DNA of 48,824 nucleotides from JAVJUS01 sp040220455 (GCA_040220455.1 JAVJUS010000136.1:1-48824), one strand, 5' to 3'; shown: positions 36,110 to 45,025, counted from the first letter of the stretch. A program made the numbers and translations. Notes: a model not told the origin generated them from the letters alone.

Positions 36110-37321
36110 ATGCCGTATCACCAGCAGACCGTTTCCATGGCCGTCCTGCCATTGCCCATGGAGAGCGCGCGCCCGAGCGAGTTCGGGCGCACGTTGATGG
36201 CGCACCCCCTGGCCTACCAGGAACTGCCCTACGGTCCGCAATACACGATCTACAATCACCGCTTGACCGCCATGGCCATGTCCAGCTGGACCGCCGAGGA
36301 CGCCTACTGGATGCTCCGGCGCCACGCGATCCTGCGCCATACGGCCGAGTTGCCGGTCGAGATCCGGGGCCCGGACGCGGAACGGCTGCTGAACCTCGTC
36401 TTCACCCGCGACGTCGCCCGGACCCGGGTCGGCCGGTGCAGCTACCAGGTCGCCTGCAACGACGCGGGCGGCATGATCATGGACGGCGTCCTGGTCCGGC
36501 TGGCCGAGGACCGGTTCTGGTACGGGCAGGCGGACGGCGACCTGCTGCTGTGGCTGAAGGCGCACGCGCGCGGCATGGACGTCGCGGTCTTCGATCCGGA
36601 AGTCTGGATCAGCCAGGTGCAGGGCCCCGACTCCATGAGGGTCCTCGAGGCCGCCGTCGACGGGCCGTACCCGGATCCGTTCCGCTATTTCGATGCCGCC
36701 CGGGTCCGGATCGCCGGCCAGGATGTCGTCATCACCCGCTCCGGATTCACCAACGAGCTCGGATGGGAGGTCTATCTCCCGCCGGACATCGACGCGCGGG
36801 CGGTGGGCGAGCGCATTCTCGAGGCCGGCCAGGCCTTCGGCCTGCGGCCGGTCGCGGTGGGCGGCGCCCGGCGGATCGAGGCCGGGCTGCTCAACGCCGG
36901 CTCCGACTTCGACGAGAGGGTGACGCCGTTCGCCGCGGGCCTCGGCCCCATGGTCGACCTGGACAAGCCGGACTTCATCGGGCAGGCCGCGTTGCGCGTC
37001 GCGGACCGGCGCCAGCGCACCTGGGGGCTGCGGATCCCGGGGAGCGTGGCGCGGCTCGGCGACGATCCGAGGAAGGACGGCGCGCCGGCCGGTCGGATCT
37101 GCTCCAGCGCGTGGTCGCCGTTCCAGGGCTGCGGCGTGGCGATCGTCCGGCTCGACGATCCCGATCTCGGCCCGGGCACGGAGATCGAGGTCGCCTGCAT
37201 CGACGATCTCTGGCGCGCCGCCACGGTTTGCGAGCTGCCCATGTACGACAAGGACCGGCTCATCCCGCGGGGCAAGGCGGTCGATATCCCGCCACTGCCC
37301 GGGCAGTGCGTGGGAGCGTGA
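36110..37321 (+). CDS. GcvT/DmdA-like aminomethyltransferase-family protein
   Basis: 403 residues from the ATG at 36110, six bases after GGGGGG. It is a GcvT-fold, folate-binding protein. Blocks YTIYNHRLTAMAMSS, RHAILRHTAELPVEIRGPDA, YQVACNDAGGMIMDGVLVRL, EDRFWYGQADGDLLLW, VQGPDS, VITRSGFTNELGWEVYL and GGARRIEAGLLNAGSDFDE follow the order of dimethylsulfoniopropionate demethylase (DmdA) and its relatives more closely than glycine-cleavage T protein. The family transfers a one-carbon unit from substrate to tetrahydrofolate. Many DmdA-like paralogues do not act on DMSP, so the substrate is open. No gcvH or gcvP neighbours exist, which argues against the glycine-cleavage role. An extended start upstream (36004) is possible. 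Confidence 0.82.
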   Translation: MPYHQQTVSMAVLPLPMESARPSEFGRTLMAHPLAYQELPYGPQYTIYNHRLTAMAMSSWTAEDAYWMLRRHAILRHTAELPVEIRGPDAERLLNLVFTRDVARTRVGRCSYQVACNDAGGMIMDGVLVRLAEDRFWYGQADGDLLLWLKAHARGMDVAVFDPEVWISQVQGPDSMRVLEAAVDGPYPDPFRYFDAARVRIAGQDVVITRSGFTNELGWEVYLPPDIDARAVGERILEAGQAFGLRPVAVGGARRIEAGLLNAGSDFDERVTPFAAGLGPMVDLDKPDFIGQAALRVADRRQRTWGLRIPGSVARLGDDPRKDGAPAGRICSSAWSPFQGCGVAIVRLDDPDLGPGTEIEVACIDDLWRAATVCELPMYDKDRLIPRGKAVDIPPLPGQCVGA

Positions 37322-37401
37322 GGGGACCGGCGCCGGAGCCCGACGGTGCCGGATTTCGCTGTCGCTCTATCCGACCCACCGCGAACGGCGCGGCCGACGA
37401 T

Positions 37402-37473
37402 GTCGGGCTCGCTGACGCTCGACCGACCTACGGGACGGTGCACCGTAGGTCGGCTGAGCGAAGCGAACCCGAC
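37402..37473. repeat. 72-bp imperfect hairpin repeat
   Basis: Left arm GTCGGGCTCGCTGACGCTCG, then CCGACCTACGG; right arm CCGTAGGTCGG then CTGAGCGAAGCGAACCCGAC. The inner 11 bases pair perfectly around a short loop and the outer arms pair with few mismatches. It is of the common proteobacterial intergenic type that contains CGACCTACG. Part of the left arm (GATGTCGGGCTCG) recurs at 37497-37509. Confidence 0.6.
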
Positions 37474-37536
37474 GGGCACAGGCCGGGCCGGCGGCGATGT
37501 CGGGCTCGGTGGAGATTATGGTGCGTGCGGCACTCG

Positions 37537-38787
37537 TCACCCGTAGTTCCGGGCGTCCTCGATGACCTTGCCGTCGTTGGGCAGGCTGTCCGGGGCGGCG
37601 AGCTCGACCGTGCCGCGCAGCTTGGTGACGGCCTGCAGGGTCTCGGCCAGCCGGTCGGCCAGGCCCGCGGGCGCGCCGGCCGCCTCGACCGCCAGGGTCA
37701 TGGCGTCGCGCCCGCCCTCCGCCGTCACCACCAGCCGGGCGCGCGCGCCGGCCAGGCCGTGGCGGGCCAGCACCTCCGCGACCTGGTGGGGATGGACGAA
37801 CATCCCCTTGACCTTGGTGGTCTGGTCGGCCCGGCCCATCCAGCCGCGGATACGCGGTGCGGTGCGGCCGCACGGGCTCGTCCCCGGCAGGACGGCGGAG
37901 AGGTCGCCGGTGGCGAAGCGGATCAGCGGGTATTCGCGGCTGAAGGTCGTCACGACGATCTCGCCGACCTCCCCGTCGGGCACCGGGTCGCCGGTACCGG
38001 GGCGCACGATCTCGACCAGGACGTACTCGTCGGTGATCAGCCCCTCGCGCGCCGGGCTCTCGTAGGCGATCAGCCCGATATCGGCGGTCGCGTAGCTCTG
38101 CCTGACGGCGATGCCGCGGCCCTCGTAGACCTCAACGAGCGCCGGGAACAGCGGCCCGCCGGAGACATGGGCCACGGCGATGCTGGAGAGGTCTAGGCCC
38201 GCTTCGTCCCCCGCCTCGAGGATCGTCTTGAGATAGTCCGGCGTGCCCGCCCAGCCGGCCGGGCGGATATCGGCGATGGTGCGGGCCTGCAGCTCGGTGT
38301 TGCCGACGCCCGCCGGAACCACCGCGCAGCCCAGCGCCTGGGCGCCCGTCTCGAACATCGCGCCGGCGGGGGTGAAGTGGTAGCTGAAGCAGTTGTGCAG
38401 CACCTCGCCCGGCCGCACGCCGGAGGCCCAGAGGGCCCGGGCCATGCGCCAGTAGTCGGCGCGTCGCCCCTCGGCGTCGTAGATCGGCCCGGGCGAGGCG
38501 AAAATGCGCGCCAGGGCGCCGGGCTCGACCGCGGCGAAACCGCCGAAGGGCGGGGCGGCGGCCTGGGCCTCCGGCAGGTCGCTCTTGCGCGTGACGGGCA
38601 GGGCGGCGAGCGCCTCCCGGCTGGTCACCGCGGCCGGGTCGATCTCGTCGAAAAGCGCGCCATAGGCCGGCGCCCGGCGCTTGGCGAGCGCCACCTGCTC
38701 GGGCAGGGCGGCCATCAGCGCGGCCTCGCGCTCGGCCGGCTCCCGGGTCTCCGCGGCGTCGAAGGGGCGGTCGGTCCGGTCGGTCAT
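37537..38787 (-). CDS. PaaK-like acyl/aryl-CoA ligase (AMP-forming)
   Basis: 416 residues from the ATG at 38787. It is a short AMP-dependent ligase of the phenylacetate-CoA ligase type: an N-terminal domain with AYGALFDEIDP, LPVTRKSDLPEAQ and NCFSYHFTPAGAMFETGA; a nucleotide-binding core with GTPDYL, VSGGPLFPALVEV and SYATADIGLIAYE; then RFATGDLSAV, RIRGWMGRADQTTKVKGMFVHP, the Asp and Arg contacting AMP and ribose. The small C-terminal domain follows. PaaK makes phenylacetyl-CoA, but the aromatic or other acid used here cannot be told, since no paa genes are next to it. Its divergent neighbour is an SDR and the gene upstream on the other side is DmdA-like. Confidence 0.87.
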   Translation of the reverse strand: MTDRTDRPFDAAETREPAEREAALMAALPEQVALAKRRAPAYGALFDEIDPAAVTSREALAALPVTRKSDLPEAQAAAPPFGGFAAVEPGALARIFASPGPIYDAEGRRADYWRMARALWASGVRPGEVLHNCFSYHFTPAGAMFETGAQALGCAVVPAGVGNTELQARTIADIRPAGWAGTPDYLKTILEAGDEAGLDLSSIAVAHVSGGPLFPALVEVYEGRGIAVRQSYATADIGLIAYESPAREGLITDEYVLVEIVRPGTGDPVPDGEVGEIVVTTFSREYPLIRFATGDLSAVLPGTSPCGRTAPRIRGWMGRADQTTKVKGMFVHPHQVAEVLARHGLAGARARLVVTAEGGRDAMTLAVEAAGAPAGLADRLAETLQAVTKLRGTVELAAPDSLPNDGKVIEDARNYG

Positions 38788-38938
38788 GGGACGGGCCTCC
38801 GGAAAGCGGGATGCGGCGCGGGGCGCGCACCGTCCTCGATACCGCATGACGCCCGCCGCGACCAGGGGGCGCGTCGGGACGCAGTGCGCGCTATAGTGGA
38901 AGAATCCACCCTGGACCCTGGCCGAAGGAGACCTCGCC

Positions 38939-39688
38939 ATGACCGCCAGCCTGTCGCCCGAGGACCACGCCAAGACGGGGGAGGTCGCGCTGGTCGTCGG
39001 CGTCGGGCCGGGGCTCGGCCGGTCGCTGTGCGCCGTGTTCGCCGAGGCCGGGATGACCGTCGCCGCCGGCGCGCGGGACGTGGCGCGGCTGAACGCCGAC
39101 CTGGACGCCCTGCCGGCCGACATCCGCGCGCGCATCACGGCCTATCCGGTCGACGTCACGGTCAAGGAGTCGGTCGACGCGCTGGTCGCCGCGGTGCGCG
39201 AGTCCCTGGGCGTGCCCGACCTGGTCGTCTACAACGCCGGCACGCACAAGCGCGGCGGCCTGCTGGAGATCGAGGCGGCCGATCTGGAGGCGGCATGGCG
39301 CAGCGCCTGCCTCGGCGCCTTCCACGTGGCGCAGGCCGCGGTGCGGGCGATGGCGCCGCGGGAGTCGGGCACACTGCTGTTCACCGGCGCGACGGCGAGC
39401 CTGCGCGGCGGCGCCGGCTTCATCAACCTGGCGGTGCCCAAGTTCGGCCTGCGCGCCCTCGCCCAGTCGATCGCGCGGGAGTACCAGCCGCAGGGTCTGC
39501 ACGTCGCCCATGTGGTGGTCGACGGCCAGATCGACGGCCCGAAGCTCCGCGCCCGCCAGCCCGACCGCGACCCGGCCACGACCCTCGACCGCGACGCCAT
39601 GGCCCGCACCTACCTCGCCCTGCACCGCCAGGACAAACGCGCCTGGACCCAGGAGATCGACCTGCGACCGGCGCCGGAGCGTTTTTAA
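38939..39688 (+). CDS. SDR-family protein with degenerate active site
   Basis: 249 residues, preceded by AAGGAG with good spacing and, further up, a -10-like TATAGT (38892-38897). The Rossmann motif is VGVGPGLGRSL (position-shifted from the usual TGxxxGxG, with Val for Thr), and NAG is present at 99-101. The catalytic Tyr expected four residues before Lys168 is Leu164 in INLAVPKFG, and the Ser site reads GATAS with Ala151. This pattern is seen in a group of SDR proteins that keep the fold but lack the standard Ser-Tyr-Lys triad; catalytic activity is therefore uncertain. The end AHVVVDGQIDGPKL fits that group. It is divergent from the CoA ligase and is the last gene before the AT-rich island. 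Confidence 0.85.
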   Translation: MTASLSPEDHAKTGEVALVVGVGPGLGRSLCAVFAEAGMTVAAGARDVARLNADLDALPADIRARITAYPVDVTVKESVDALVAAVRESLGVPDLVVYNAGTHKRGGLLEIEAADLEAAWRSACLGAFHVAQAAVRAMAPRESGTLLFTGATASLRGGAGFINLAVPKFGLRALAQSIAREYQPQGLHVAHVVVDGQIDGPKLRARQPDRDPATTLDRDAMARTYLALHRQDKRAWTQEIDLRPAPERF

Positions 39689-39867
39689 GGGGGCGGGGTT
39701 CAAAGTAATTTAGCGGTTGAGGAGCTTGCTCCACCTTTCATAAAAGCACGAGTTCGACATTTATGCGGTGGAGGGTAGTGCAAAAAAGTAGCGGACCACT
39801 TTTCTATACACTGTTGCTTGATCTATTCAATAAAATTGTACAAGTAGATACAATTACGCTTTTATTT

Positions 39868-40809
39868 CTAAATATCTGAGGTAATAATTTCTCCTATTTC
39901 ACGCAATTTAAGAATAACCATCTCCCGATTTTCTGGAGATAAAGAAGTCTTCACGAGGCTATTTTCAATGCCTTCCAGGCCGCGTCGTACATCGCTGGGA
40001 GTCTGGCTTTCTGTAAAAAGAGCAAGAAAACGTTGCCAAGCCCAAAGAGGGATTCCAGAAAGTTTTTCGTCAAACAAAGAATTAATATAGTCTTCCATTA
40101 CCTTTGTCCGCGCAAATCTCCCAAAATTCCCCCCGCTATCACTTACTGGTCGGTCCGAAATCATTTCACTCTTCGTTGGATAGTATGTATCAACGTTAGA
40201 AGATTCAATGTCACGGTTAGAAGATTCAATGTCACGGTTTCCGCTTCCACCGCGCTTATGTCGCCAATACCAATTACGATACTCAGCCGCCTGACGAGCA
40301 CCAATAACGAACGGCTTAAAAACTTGGGGTGAACCGGAAATAACTTTTGAAAGAGTCCAGGGAACGACGACTAAAAGGTCAGCTGGCGCGCAGACGGCTG
40401 GTGTAACTTTATAGCGAAAACTCGGCTCACTCTCTTTAGCAAGCGCATACCAGCCTTTGAGCTCTATTCCCATGAGGACATCTGGGGCAGAGCCATCTTT
40501 AGATGTTCGTAGGACAACATCCGGGAAAGTCTGAGGCTGCCGCTCGAAGCTATAAAGCGCATATTTTTGATCTGGATCCCATACAGTTCCGAGTCTGTTG
40601 AGAGACGCAATTACCTGTTCTTCGATTGTCGCGCCTAAAGATGAATTAAATGAAAATAGATCAGTCGCGAGAACTCCTGATATTACCAATTCGGATTCGA
40701 AGCGAGACGGGAGTGTGTAGATCGCTTCTCTTACAGCGATCCACAGATCTCGGTGCTCCCAATCCGGATTAGGCTCGATTGGTTCGGGGGGAGGTGGAAT
40801 TTCGTTCAA
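39868..40809 (-). CDS. Putative restriction endonuclease (PD-(D/E)XK type), adjacent to a methyltransferase
   Basis: 313 residues from a TTG at 40809 that has AGGAG nine bases upstream and follows an in-frame stop, so the start is fixed despite the rare codon. A nuclease-like core is visible: TFPDVVLRTS, then GIELKGWYAL, giving the PD...ELK arrangement of PD-(D/E)XK enzymes, next to FRYKVTPAVCAPADLLVVVPW. The N-terminal ATDLFSFNSSLGATIEEQV and C-terminal parts do not match a named family I recognise. A 21-bp direct repeat duplicates NRDIESS in its middle. Its first 41 bases overlap the end of the methyltransferase gene, the arrangement of a coupled restriction-modification pair. Base composition is strongly AT-rich. 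The enzyme's target site is unknown. Confidence 0.7.
   Translation of the reverse strand: MNEIPPPPEPIEPNPDWEHRDLWIAVREAIYTLPSRFESELVISGVLATDLFSFNSSLGATIEEQVIASLNRLGTVWDPDQKYALYSFERQPQTFPDVVLRTSKDGSAPDVLMGIELKGWYALAKESEPSFRYKVTPAVCAPADLLVVVPWTLSKVISGSPQVFKPFVIGARQAAEYRNWYWRHKRGGSGNRDIESSNRDIESSNVDTYYPTKSEMISDRPVSDSGGNFGRFARTKVMEDYINSLFDEKLSGIPLWAWQRFLALFTESQTPSDVRRGLEGIENSLVKTSLSPENREMVILKLREIGEIITSDI
40195..40236. repeat. 21-bp tandem direct repeat inside the nuclease gene
   Basis: Two perfect copies of a 21-bp unit, starting GTTAGAAGATTC and ending AATGTCACG, at 40195-40215 and 40216-40236. They encode the repeated heptapeptide NRDIESS and keep the frame. A third, decayed copy may follow as NVD. 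Confidence 0.9.
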
Positions 40810-41839
40810 TGGTCACTGACTCCTGTTCAAGCCGCCTAACGGCCGCGGAAAAATAATCTGGGATAACCTCAGAGGCATAGCAATGTCTACCTAAGCGTAT
40901 GGAACCTACCGCTGCCGAGCAGAGCCCTCCGAAGGGTTCCCATACGATATCTCCGGGGTCAGTCGATGCCTCAATGATCCGATTGATGAGTCGTAATGGC
41001 TTCTGATTTATGTGTAGCGCCTTTAGGCCTTTAGCCTTGACCCGCTCTTCGCCACGTACGGCTGGTTCGTTCCAGACGTTGGTAATGCCATGTGTGTGAT
41101 TCCATTTTGACCTCATTCCTTCCCACTGCTCTCTTGACAATGGAGTTTGTCCGTCAAGAGAAAAGTATGGCCTATCAGTCGGCGCACCGTATCTCAACGC
41201 ATACTCCGCAAGGGACATCATCTTATCCGCCGGCGGAAAATACCAAAGATGGCATTGTGTAAAGTATTTTCTAGTCGCGGCATTTGCTACACTGCAGGCC
41301 TCATTTGTCTTAAAGAGTGGCAAGCCACTCCGTAGCCATTCATATCGTAGCCACTCCTTCATCGTCAGCGGGTCACCGTCTCGCGTCTCGAGGCGGATAT
41401 CGCGGACGTACTGGACACAGATCTCGGTTACGACTGGGAAGCCCCGAATTGTATCGCCATTGCAATTCCCGGCGACATGGCCGACGCCTTTATCCCAAAT
41501 ATGCGCGGCCTTATAGCGCCAACCGTGCATCTTTAAGACGGGATGTACTTCGGCCCAACCAATTTCCGAGCACCAAAACCATAGGGTGGTTTCAGGAATC
41601 GCTAGACGTGACCACTCTGCAACATGTGGTGCATACCACTCACCAAGGTTCTCGGCACTTTTTGGCTCGCCTGGAAACTTTCCTAGTCCGTAAGGACCGT
41701 CGGCGATGATGGCCGTAGGATGAGGCCAATGCTGATAGCAAGCCATCGCGTCACTGAGGGTCAGCGATGCACTACCGCTGTCGCTGTGAAACGTCGCTGG
41801 CGAAACCGGAAGTTTATCAAGCTTGATGACCTTTGACAT
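40769..41839 (-). CDS. Site-specific DNA amino-methyltransferase (beta-class motif order)
   Basis: 356 residues from the ATG at 41839. Motif IV is ADGPYGLG near residue 48, a DGPY variant of the (D/N/S)PP(Y/F) catalytic loop that makes N6-methyladenine or N4-methylcytosine. The SAM-binding motif I, VWEPFGGLCSAAVGS, is near the C-terminus (about residue 303), with HINQKPLRLINRIIE, the usual KP segment, just before it. Motif IV before motif I is the beta-class order, with the target-recognition region in between. The partner nuclease overlaps its 3' end. It should protect host DNA at the nuclease's site. No specificity subunit or C-protein was found. AT-rich composition matches its partner, not the flanks. 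Confidence 0.85.
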   Translation of the reverse strand: MSKVIKLDKLPVSPATFHSDSGSASLTLSDAMACYQHWPHPTAIIADGPYGLGKFPGEPKSAENLGEWYAPHVAEWSRLAIPETTLWFWCSEIGWAEVHPVLKMHGWRYKAAHIWDKGVGHVAGNCNGDTIRGFPVVTEICVQYVRDIRLETRDGDPLTMKEWLRYEWLRSGLPLFKTNEACSVANAATRKYFTQCHLWYFPPADKMMSLAEYALRYGAPTDRPYFSLDGQTPLSREQWEGMRSKWNHTHGITNVWNEPAVRGEERVKAKGLKALHINQKPLRLINRIIEASTDPGDIVWEPFGGLCSAAVGSIRLGRHCYASEVIPDYFSAAVRRLEQESVTIERNSTSPRTNRA

Positions 41840-42309
41840 TGCCTAGATCTGGGTCCTTGATGCTGAGCATGCGCATCATGTTGGTATCGGATGCAGCAGG
41901 CAATTGGTTTTCAGTCACGAACATACACAGAACACAGTGGCATGTCCAGCTTTTTCGCGAAAAAATAACCGACACAACAACCAGTAGGCGCTCTATGGCA
42001 TCTTCTATGGTGAGGAGCGAATGATGCTTCGGTGGCCGTTCACGCGGCTCGCGCTGGTGTCAGCAGCCACAGCTTAGGTGCTCGGAGGCTCATGTCAGCG
42101 ACGCGCCTCTAACTGTCGTGCTTTGCTGGGAACCGATATCTTACCTCTCCAATTTCGAATATGGGGTCTCGCTGGGCCGCCCGAAGCAGTCCGTGCGCTC
42201 CTCGCCCACCACGCCCCTGGCCCGCCCCTGCCGCCTCCGCTAGGCTCCCGGTCGAGCGAGTCGCCGGCGGTCGGGCCGGGGGCGGGGGGCCAAGGCAGGG
42301 ATCCGGGAC
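41840..42309. other. Right flank of the AT-rich island (about 470 bp without a clear gene)
   Basis: The first ~200 bases keep the island's AT-rich composition and hold a perfect 14-bp palindrome TTTTTCGCGAAAAA (41951-41964), about 110 bp upstream of the methyltransferase ATG, which may be an operator for that gene. A 33-residue minus-strand frame (41817-41918, GTG start) overlaps the methyltransferase start but lacks a ribosome-binding site. From about 42100 the DNA returns to host-like GC content. No integrase, tRNA or direct-repeat ends were found. Confidence 0.4.
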
Positions 42310-43419
<1,110 letters not shown>

Positions 43420-43480
43420 TCCCGGGCCGCGTCCCCTCCCGGGCCGCTCCCCCTCTCTCCCCCCGCCATCGGAGGCCGCG

Positions 43481-44317
43481 ATGGAGACCGTTGCCGAGCA
43501 TCGCTGCTTCGGCGGCACCCAGGGCGTCTACCGCCACGCGTCGCGCGAGACCGGCACGGCGATGGAGGTTGCCGTCTATGTCCCGCCGCAGGCGGCCGAC
43601 GGCCCGGTGCCGGTGCTCACCTGGCTGTCCGGGCTGACCTGCACCTGGGAGAACGCGGCGACCAAGGCCGGCGCCCAGCGCCTGGCGGCCGAGCACGGGC
43701 TGATGGTCGTCTTCCCGGACACCAGCCCGCGCGGCACCGATCTGCCGGGCGAGCACGACGCCTTCGACTTCGGCTCCGGCGCCGGATTCTATGTCGACGC
43801 GACCGAGGCGCCGTGGGCCGATCACTACCGCATGTACAGCTACGTCACGGCGGAGCTGCCGGCCCTGATCGCCGAGCGCTTCCCGGCCGATCCGGCGCGC
43901 CAGGCGATCTCCGGCCACTCCATGGGCGGGCACGGCGCCCTGGTCTGCGCGCTCCGAAACCCGAATCGCTACCGCTCGGTCTCCGCCTTCGCGCCGATCG
44001 TGGCACCCAGCCGCGTGCCCTGGGGCAAGAAGGCGTTCGCGGGATATCTCGGCGAGGACGAGGAGGCCTGGGCCGCCTACGACGCCACGGCGCTGGTCGC
44101 CGCGCGGGGCTGGCACGGCACTATCCTGGTCGACCAGGGCGATGCCGACGGCTTCCTGGCCGAGCAGTTGAAGCCCATCGTCTTCGCCGATGCCTGCCGG
44201 GCGGCCGACGTGCCGCTCGATCTCCGCCTGCAGCCCGGCTACGACCACAGCTACTGGTTCATCCAGAGCTTCCTGCCAGACCACATGGCCTTCCACGCCG
44301 AGGCACTGAAGGCCTGA
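43481..44317 (+). CDS. fghA: S-formylglutathione hydrolase
   Basis: 278 residues. It hydrolyses S-formylglutathione to formate and glutathione, the step after FrmA. An esterase D-type alpha/beta-hydrolase: nucleophile Ser147 in GHSMGGHG, the acid in LVDQGDAD (about residues 221-223) and His256 in GYDHSYWFI. WLSGLTCTWENAATKAGAQR and FPDTSPRG at the N-terminal half are family blocks. The ATG has GGAGG six bases upstream. Complete, cytoplasmic, with frmA directly upstream. FrmB and EstD are the same family. Confidence 0.97.
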   Translation: METVAEHRCFGGTQGVYRHASRETGTAMEVAVYVPPQAADGPVPVLTWLSGLTCTWENAATKAGAQRLAAEHGLMVVFPDTSPRGTDLPGEHDAFDFGSGAGFYVDATEAPWADHYRMYSYVTAELPALIAERFPADPARQAISGHSMGGHGALVCALRNPNRYRSVSAFAPIVAPSRVPWGKKAFAGYLGEDEEAWAAYDATALVAARGWHGTILVDQGDADGFLAEQLKPIVFADACRAADVPLDLRLQPGYDHSYWFIQSFLPDHMAFHAEALKA

Positions 44318-44487
44318 GGCGCGCGGGAGCTGCACCGAATCCGCAACGGATCGTCACTGAATCCGCACGAGGCCCCGGCCCCCTCCAGGGGTGATCGCGG
44401 ACGGGCCCGGGCGCGATCGAGCGCGCCGGGCATGACGGCCAAGTCATCGCCGCCGGCCGCGCCGATTGTCTTCGCGAGGATCGGACG

Positions 44488-44865
44488 TCAGAGCCTGCCG
44501 ACCAGCGCCTTCGGCGCCACGGCGCGGTAGCTTTCGTCCATCCAGCCGGTCAGCAGGTCCAGCGGCAGCGGCTCGCCCGGCGGGAACTCGGCCGTCACCC
44601 AGCCGCTGCGGCCGAGGCCGTAGCCGGTCGGCGCCGTGAACGGGTACTCGAGCGCGAAGTCGCGCGAGCGCGGCAGCTTGGCCGTGAACCGGACCGTGCC
44701 GTCGAGCACGGCGAGGAAGACGAAGACCTTGTCCCGCACCTTGTAAGCGGGCTCGCCCCAGGGAAAGTCCTCGCGCGTCTCGGGATAGGCGAGCGCGCGT
44801 TCGCGCAGCCGGGCGATCCCGGTCTCCGGCGCGACGGCGCGCTGGTCGTCGACATCCTCGGTCAT
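44488..44865 (-). CDS. MmcQ/YjbR-family protein
   Basis: 125 residues from the ATG at 44865. The pattern ERALAYPETREDFPWGEPAYKVRDKVFVFL, then FTAKLPRSRDFAL and SGWVTAEFPPG with a final WMDESYRAVAPKALVGRL, is that of the YjbR/MmcQ fold (PF04237), a small single-domain family that may bind DNA or ligands but has no established reaction. It has no operon partner here: convergent with fghA and separated from rsmD by the REP-like cluster. A longer frame upstream is antisense noise and was not used. Confidence 0.85.
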   Translation of the reverse strand: MTEDVDDQRAVAPETGIARLRERALAYPETREDFPWGEPAYKVRDKVFVFLAVLDGTVRFTAKLPRSRDFALEYPFTAPTGYGLGRSGWVTAEFPPGEPLPLDLLTGWMDESYRAVAPKALVGRL

Positions 44866-44894
44866 CGTGCGCGCCCTCCTGCCATCCGTCGCGT

Positions 44895-45025
44895 CGTAGG
44901 TTGCCCAGCGGCGCGAGCCGCTGCGCAACGTGGCCCCGTCGGTGCCCTCGCGCACGGCCTTCGGCCGTGGGCGACCTACGGTGTGGAGGGGGCAGGTTGC
45001 CCGGCGCCGGAGGCGCTGCGCAACG
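44895..45025. repeat. REP-like cluster of three copies in alternating orientation
   Basis: Three copies of the family also seen at 1001-1084 and 4960-4994. Forward copy at 44895-44930 (CGTAGGTTGCCC, stem CAGCGGC/GCCGCTG, GCGCAACG), reverse copy at 44947-44981 (stem CACGGCC/GGCCGTG, GGGCGACCTACGG), forward copy at 44993-45025 (AGGTTGCCC, GGCGCC stem, GCGCAACGG). The copies alternate, as in REP clusters moved by RAYT transposases, but no such gene is in the window. Confidence 0.65.

Noticed and set aside
39689..39760. tRNA-like GGTTCAAA word at the left island edge, considered as an attachment site
   Set aside because: No cloverleaf could be drawn around it and no matching direct repeat was seen at the right edge.
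41817..41918. 33-residue minus-strand frame overlapping the methyltransferase start, considered as a controller protein
   Set aside because: No Shine-Dalgarno sequence, no HTH pattern, too short for known C-proteins; kept only as a note in the gap entry.
41833..42024. 63-residue plus-strand frame at the right edge of the island
   Set aside because: It starts at a TTG, has no ribosome-binding site and no recognisable pattern, and overlaps the methyltransferase start region.
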